In this document: piece after piece, positions 60,562 through 64,000 of the stretch
Layout: every line of letters begins with the position of its first letter
Numbering within the stretch: the first letter of the stretch is position 1
Source: Microbacterium oxydans
Lineage (GTDB): Bacteria > Actinomycetota > Actinomycetes > Actinomycetales > Microbacteriaceae
Length of the DNA stretch: 64,000 nt
Assembly (NCBI RefSeq): GCF_026559675.1
Contig: NZ_CP092891.1
Coordinates: 2,604,001-2,668,000 of the forward strand
Direction of reading: 5' to 3'
The notes under the pieces: generated by a model
Database searches by the model: none
The model's input: only the letters and a program-made list of their open reading frames with translations
Told to the model about the DNA's origin: nothing
Translations under genes and position numbers: made by a program

Positions 60562-61950
60562 ATGACGAACTTCACCGACCGCCACGGCGTCTCCCACCCG
60601 CTCCCCGCCCCCGAGGCCGAGGCACAGGTGCGGGCGGACGACCGCGGCCACGTGTTCCACTCCTGGAGCGCACAGGGCCTGATCGACCCGCTGCCCGTCG
60701 CCGCGGGCGAGGGCTCGACGTTCTGGGACTACGAGGGCAATGCCTACCTCGACTTCTCCAGCCAGCTCGTGAACCTGAACCTCGGGCACCAGCATCCCGA
60801 CCTGGTCGCCGCGATCCAGCAGCAGGCCGGGCGTCTCGCGACGATCCAGCCCTCGATCGCGAACGACGTGCGGGGCGAGCTCGCCCGCCTCATCGCCGAG
60901 GTCGCGCCGGAGGGCCTGGAGAAGGTGTTCTTCACGAACGGCGGTGCCGAGGCCAACGAGTACGCGGTGCGCATGGCCCGCCAGTTCACCGGCCGCCGCA
61001 AGGTGCTGTCGATGTACCGCAGCTATCACGGCTCCACGTCGACGGCGATCTCGCTCACGGGCGACCCTCGCCGCTGGGCGAACGACACCGTCGACTCGGG
61101 TGCCGTGCGCTTCTTCGGCCCGTACCTCTACCGCTCGCCGTTCCACGCCGAGACTCCGGAGCAGGAGTCGGAGCGGGCGCTCGCGCACCTCGAGCAGACG
61201 ATCCAGCTCGAGGGACCGCAGACCATCGCGGCGATCATCATCGAGACGGTCGTCGGCACGAACGGCGTGCTCGTGCCGCCGCCCGGCTACCTGCAGGGTG
61301 TGCGCGAGCTGTGCGACCGCTACGGCATCGTGTACATCGCGGACGAGGTGATGGTCGGATTCGGGCGGCTCGGCGAGTGGTTCGGCATCGCCGCGTTCGA
61401 CGGGCAGCCCGACCTGATCACCTTCGCGAAGGGCGTGAACTCCGGCTACGTGCCGCTGGGCGGCGTGGTCATCTCCGACCGCATCGCGAGCGCCTTCGAC
61501 ACGATGCCGTTCGCGGGTGGACTCACCTACTCGGGACACCCGCTGGCCTGCGCCGCCGGTGTGGCGACGTTCGAGGTGTTCCGTCGGGACGGCATCCTGG
61601 AGCGCGTGCGGGACCTCGGCGAGCGGATCGTCGGTCCGACCGTGCGGTCCTGGGCCGAGAAGCACCCGAGCGTCGGCGATGTCCGCGGCCTCGGACTGTT
61701 CTGGGCGGTCGAGCTGGTCCGCGACCAGGAGACGCGCGAGCCCCTGGTGCCGTTCAACGCCTCGGGGGCGGACGCCGCGCCCATGGGTGCCTTCGCCGCC
61801 GCAGCCAAGAAGGCCGGGGTCTGGCCGTTCACGCACTTCAACCGCATGCACGTGGCCCCGCCGCTGGTGATCACCGAGGAGGAGCTGGTGCGCGGACTCC
61901 GCATCCTCGACGACGCCCTCTCCGTGGCCGACGAGGCCGCCGCGGGCTGA
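60562..61950 (+). CDS. Class III PLP aminotransferase (taurine/beta-alanine type)
   Basis: A 462-residue transaminase. FWDYEGNAYLDFSSQLVNLN and LGHQHPDLVAAIQQQAGRLA open the fold; VFFTNGGAEANEYAVRMARQ binds the PLP phosphate; IADEVMVGFGRLGEWFGI carries the PLP-ring Asp; and FAKGVNSGYVPLGG has Lys290. Sequence features recall taurine or beta-alanine aminotransferases. It lies 15 bases after mmsA with GAAGGAG upstream, so the two form an operon whose product pair can degrade a beta-amino acid. Confidence 0.9.
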   Translation: MTNFTDRHGVSHPLPAPEAEAQVRADDRGHVFHSWSAQGLIDPLPVAAGEGSTFWDYEGNAYLDFSSQLVNLNLGHQHPDLVAAIQQQAGRLATIQPSIANDVRGELARLIAEVAPEGLEKVFFTNGGAEANEYAVRMARQFTGRRKVLSMYRSYHGSTSTAISLTGDPRRWANDTVDSGAVRFFGPYLYRSPFHAETPEQESERALAHLEQTIQLEGPQTIAAIIIETVVGTNGVLVPPPGYLQGVRELCDRYGIVYIADEVMVGFGRLGEWFGIAAFDGQPDLITFAKGVNSGYVPLGGVVISDRIASAFDTMPFAGGLTYSGHPLACAAGVATFEVFRRDGILERVRDLGERIVGPTVRSWAEKHPSVGDVRGLGLFWAVELVRDQETREPLVPFNASGADAAPMGAFAAAAKKAGVWPFTHFNRMHVAPPLVITEEELVRGLRILDDALSVADEAAAG

Positions 61951-61958
61951 CGTCGCGA

Positions 61959-62082
61959 CGTTTCGTCTCGTCGCTGCGCTCCTCGCTCAACGACCGGTAC
62001 CGTCCCGGTCGTTGAGCGAGCGCCCCCCCCGGTCGTTGAGCGAGCGCCCCCGGTCGTTGAGCGAGCGCAGCGAGACGAAACG
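61959..62082. repeat. REP-like inverted/direct repeat cluster between convergent genes
   Basis: An inverted arm (61959-61997, CGTTTCGTCTCG ... CTCAACGACCGG) faces three direct copies of CGGTCGTTGAGCGAGCG at 62006-62022, 62030-62046 and 62051-62067; the last continues to CAGCGAGACGAAACG (62082). The first arm carries two 3-bp insertions relative to the last. A run of eight C lies at 62023-62030. The transcript could fold into a long stem, probably ending both the aminotransferase and amidohydrolase mRNAs. A diverged copy lies at 48151-48180. Confidence 0.85.
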
Positions 62083-62095
62083 CCCCGCCCGCCCC

Positions 62096-63757
62096 TCACA
62101 CCGCGGAGTCGTACACCCGCACGCCCTCGACCCAGGTGCCGCGCACCTCGGTCAGCCCGATCTCCTCCACCGGATGCTCGAACGGGTCACGGTCGAGCAG
62201 CGCGAGGTCGGCCCGCATCCCCACCGCGATCGTGCCGGTGTCGTCGAGGTGGTTCACCCGCGCCGTGCCCGCCGTGTATGCGACGAGCGCCGTGGCGAGG
62301 TCGATCGACTGCTCTGGCAGGAACGGCTCGTAGTCGCCCTCCCACTCCGTCGGCGCCGACCGGCGGTTCACGGCCACGTGGATCGCCGCGAGCGGGTTGG
62401 GCGTGCTCACCGACCAGTCGCTCCCCGCGGCGAGCGCGGCACCGGAGCGCAGCAGATCACCGAACGGATACTGCCAGGTGGTGCGCTGCTCCCCGAGGAA
62501 CGGGATCGTGAGGTCCACCATCTGCGGCTCCAGCGTCGCCCACAGCATCTGCATGTTGGCGGTGACGTCGAGCGCCCGGAACCGCGGGATGTCGTCGGGG
62601 TGCACGAGCTGGATGTGCGAGATGTGGTGCCGGTTTCCCCGCGGGCCGTTGTGCACGAGCGCGGCCTCGACCGCATCGAGGCACTCGCGCACCGCCCGGT
62701 CGCCGATCGCATGGAAATGCAGCGTGAAGCCGAGCGCGTCGAGCCTGGTGGCCGCTTCCTTGAGGAGCTCGGGCTCGACGAACGAGATCCCGGAGTCCTC
62801 GCGCGGATGCCCGTGGCCGTCGCAGTACGGTTCCAGCATCGCGGCGGTGAAGTTCTCGGCGACGCCGTCCTGCATGATCTTCACGCTGCGGGCGCGGAAT
62901 CGTCCGGCCGTGCTCTCGTCCCGGCGGCGCACGATGTCGTCGATCTGCTCCAGGCCCCGTGAACGGTCCCACCACAGCGAGCCCACGACCCGTCCGGTGA
63001 GTGCGCCGGACGCGGCCGCGGTCAGGTAGGCCGGGAGCGGATCGCCCGCATCGCCGTATTCCGTGCCGACGATCGCGTCCTGCCAGGCGGTCACGCCATA
63101 GGAGTGCAGGTATCGCTGTCCCTGGAGCAGGGCCTCCACCAGACGCTCGGGCGATTCGACGGGCAGGTGGCGGTTGACGAGGCCCATCGCGCCTTCATGG
63201 AGCGTGCCGCTGGGGGCGCCGGACGCGTCCCGTTCGATCCGCCCGTCCGCGGGGTCGGCCGTCTCGCGGGTGACGCGGGCCAGCTCCAGCGCGCGGGAGT
63301 TGACCCACGCCCCGTGGCCGTCGCGGTTGGGCAGGAAGGCCGGCCGATCGGGCAGCACGGCGTCGAGATCGGCGGCGGTCGGTGTTCCGCCGGGGAACGC
63401 CGACATCTGCCAGCCCCCGCCGAGGATCCACTCGTCGTCCGGATGCTCGGCCGCGTACTCGGCGATCCGGGCGAGGTACTCGTCGCGCGTCGCCAACCCG
63501 GACAGGTCGCAGCGCAGCATGTCCAGTCCTCCCCACACCGGATGCACGTGCGCGTCCTGGAAGCCGGGCACCAGCAGCCCGCCCGCCAGGTCGACGACCT
63601 CGGTGTCCGGGCCGATCAGCGCCGATACGTCGTGCCCGACGGCACTGATCCGGCCGTCCGTCACGGCGACCGCGTGCGCGGTGGAGCGGGCGGCGTCCGC
63701 GAGGAACACCCGTCCTCCCCGTGCTCCGCCGGTGAAGACCAGATCCGCGTATCCCAC
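62096..63757 (-). CDS. Metal-dependent amidohydrolase, YtcJ-like
   Basis: A 553-residue amidohydrolase of the amidohydrolase_3 type. DLAGGLLVPGFQDAHVHPVW has the HxH metal motif; TLHFHAIGDRAVRECLDAVE near the middle holds the next histidine; HHISHIQLVHPDDIPRF the following one; and GSDWSVSTPNPLAAIHVAVN the catalytic Asp. The GTG at 63757 has GGAGG upstream and lies two bases after the PotC-like stop. Probably hydrolyses an imported amide or a cyclic urea/amide in the same catabolic locus. Confidence 0.9.
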   Translation of the reverse strand: MGYADLVFTGGARGGRVFLADAARSTAHAVAVTDGRISAVGHDVSALIGPDTEVVDLAGGLLVPGFQDAHVHPVWGGLDMLRCDLSGLATRDEYLARIAEYAAEHPDDEWILGGGWQMSAFPGGTPTAADLDAVLPDRPAFLPNRDGHGAWVNSRALELARVTRETADPADGRIERDASGAPSGTLHEGAMGLVNRHLPVESPERLVEALLQGQRYLHSYGVTAWQDAIVGTEYGDAGDPLPAYLTAAASGALTGRVVGSLWWDRSRGLEQIDDIVRRRDESTAGRFRARSVKIMQDGVAENFTAAMLEPYCDGHGHPREDSGISFVEPELLKEAATRLDALGFTLHFHAIGDRAVRECLDAVEAALVHNGPRGNRHHISHIQLVHPDDIPRFRALDVTANMQMLWATLEPQMVDLTIPFLGEQRTTWQYPFGDLLRSGAALAAGSDWSVSTPNPLAAIHVAVNRRSAPTEWEGDYEPFLPEQSIDLATALVAYTAGTARVNHLDDTGTIAVGMRADLALLDRDPFEHPVEEIGLTEVRGTWVEGVRVYDSAV

Positions 63758-63759
63758 CG

Positions 63760-64000
63760 TCAGCCTCCCGCCATGGTGCGGGCGATCTCGGTAGCCGAGT
63801 CCCCCGCTCTCTTGAGCACGACCGCCACCAGCGCGAGCGCGAGCAGCGTGAGCACGAGCATGATCGTCGACACGGCCGCGATCTCCGGACGCAGTCCGCT
63901 GCGGAGGGCGCTGAGCACGTACACCGGCCACGGTGTCGTCCCCGAGACCTGCACGAACGCGGAGACGACCGTGTTGTCGAGGCTCAGCGTGAACGAGAGC
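63760..64000 (-). CDS. Spermidine/putrescine-type ABC permease (PotC-like), C-terminal part
   Basis: Only the last 79 residues and stop are in the window. FTLSLDNTVVSAFVQVSG and SGLRPEIAAVSTIMLVLTLL match the C-terminus of PotC/PotI permeases (family consensus begins FTLSLDDF). The last helix is near the C-terminus. The rest, and presumably the potABD partners, lie right of the window. The amidohydrolase gene follows it at two bases. Confidence 0.85.
   Translation of the reverse strand, partial: LSFTLSLDNTVVSAFVQVSGTTPWPVYVLSALRSGLRPEIAAVSTIMLVLTLLALALVAVVLKRAGDSATEIARTMAGG

Noticed and set aside
62023..62030. Run of eight C as a possible phase-variation tract
   Set aside because: It lies in intergenic repeat DNA downstream of both convergent genes, so slippage would not alter a coding frame or an obvious promoter.
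61959..62082. The repeat cluster as a CRISPR array
   Set aside because: Spacers of 4-8 bases are far too short and similar, one copy is inverted, and no cas genes are present.

Overview
The window is high-GC actinobacterial chromosome, most likely Microbacterium or a close relative in Microbacteriaceae. This is an inference from gene content: a class Ib ribonucleotide reductase operon nrdHIEF, the divergent rsmI/protein-mannosyltransferase pair, frequent GTG starts, many 4-bp ATGA gene overlaps, and repeats built on GTCGTTGAGCGAGCGCAGCGAG. Genes fill the window densely. I see no tRNA, rRNA, insertion sequence, CRISPR array or prophage. The only gene-free stretch over 300 bases is 51005-51393.

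Layout. 1-16400 is mostly household genes: a truncated LacI regulator, rsmI, a protein O-mannosyltransferase, an aminotransferase/amino-acid permease/Lrp operon, a self-contained membrane-protein/YtrA-type GntR operon with a visible operator, a DUF255 thioredoxin-domain protein, an FMN reductase, a membrane acyltransferase carrying an 18-bp minisatellite, hrpA and a quinone-reductase-like enzyme. 16391-25346 is one leftward eight-gene operon: two flavin-dependent (luciferase-like) monooxygenases, a peptide-type ABC transporter and two CMD/peroxidase proteins, a conserved gene set of unknown substrate. 25452-39004 is carbohydrate accessory DNA: a CUT2-type sugar ABC transporter, three Gfo/Idh/MocA dehydrogenases, three metal-dependent TIM-barrel epimerases/isomerases, a Dabb protein, and an unusual ROK regulator that lacks the family's zinc-binding cysteines. 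It looks like a system that oxidises, rearranges or cleaves an imported sugar or glycoside.

39113-47000 holds small regulators and single enzymes, including a divergent HTH / HTH-ImmA-like peptidase module. 47157-51004 is nrdHIEF, with possible NrdR boxes and a cluster of DnaA-box-like sites upstream. 51394-55457 has an MFS transporter/PfkB kinase pair and a hydrolase/acyl-CoA dehydrogenase pair. 55544-64000 is an omega-amino-acid or polyamine catabolic locus: Lrp regulator, two class III aminotransferases, PucR regulator, methylmalonate-semialdehyde dehydrogenase, amidohydrolase and the end of a PotC-like permease.

A striking global feature is that at least 17 genes begin 6-7 bases after a TANNNT-type -10 hexamer, so their mRNAs should be leaderless. 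I used this spacing to choose several start codons.
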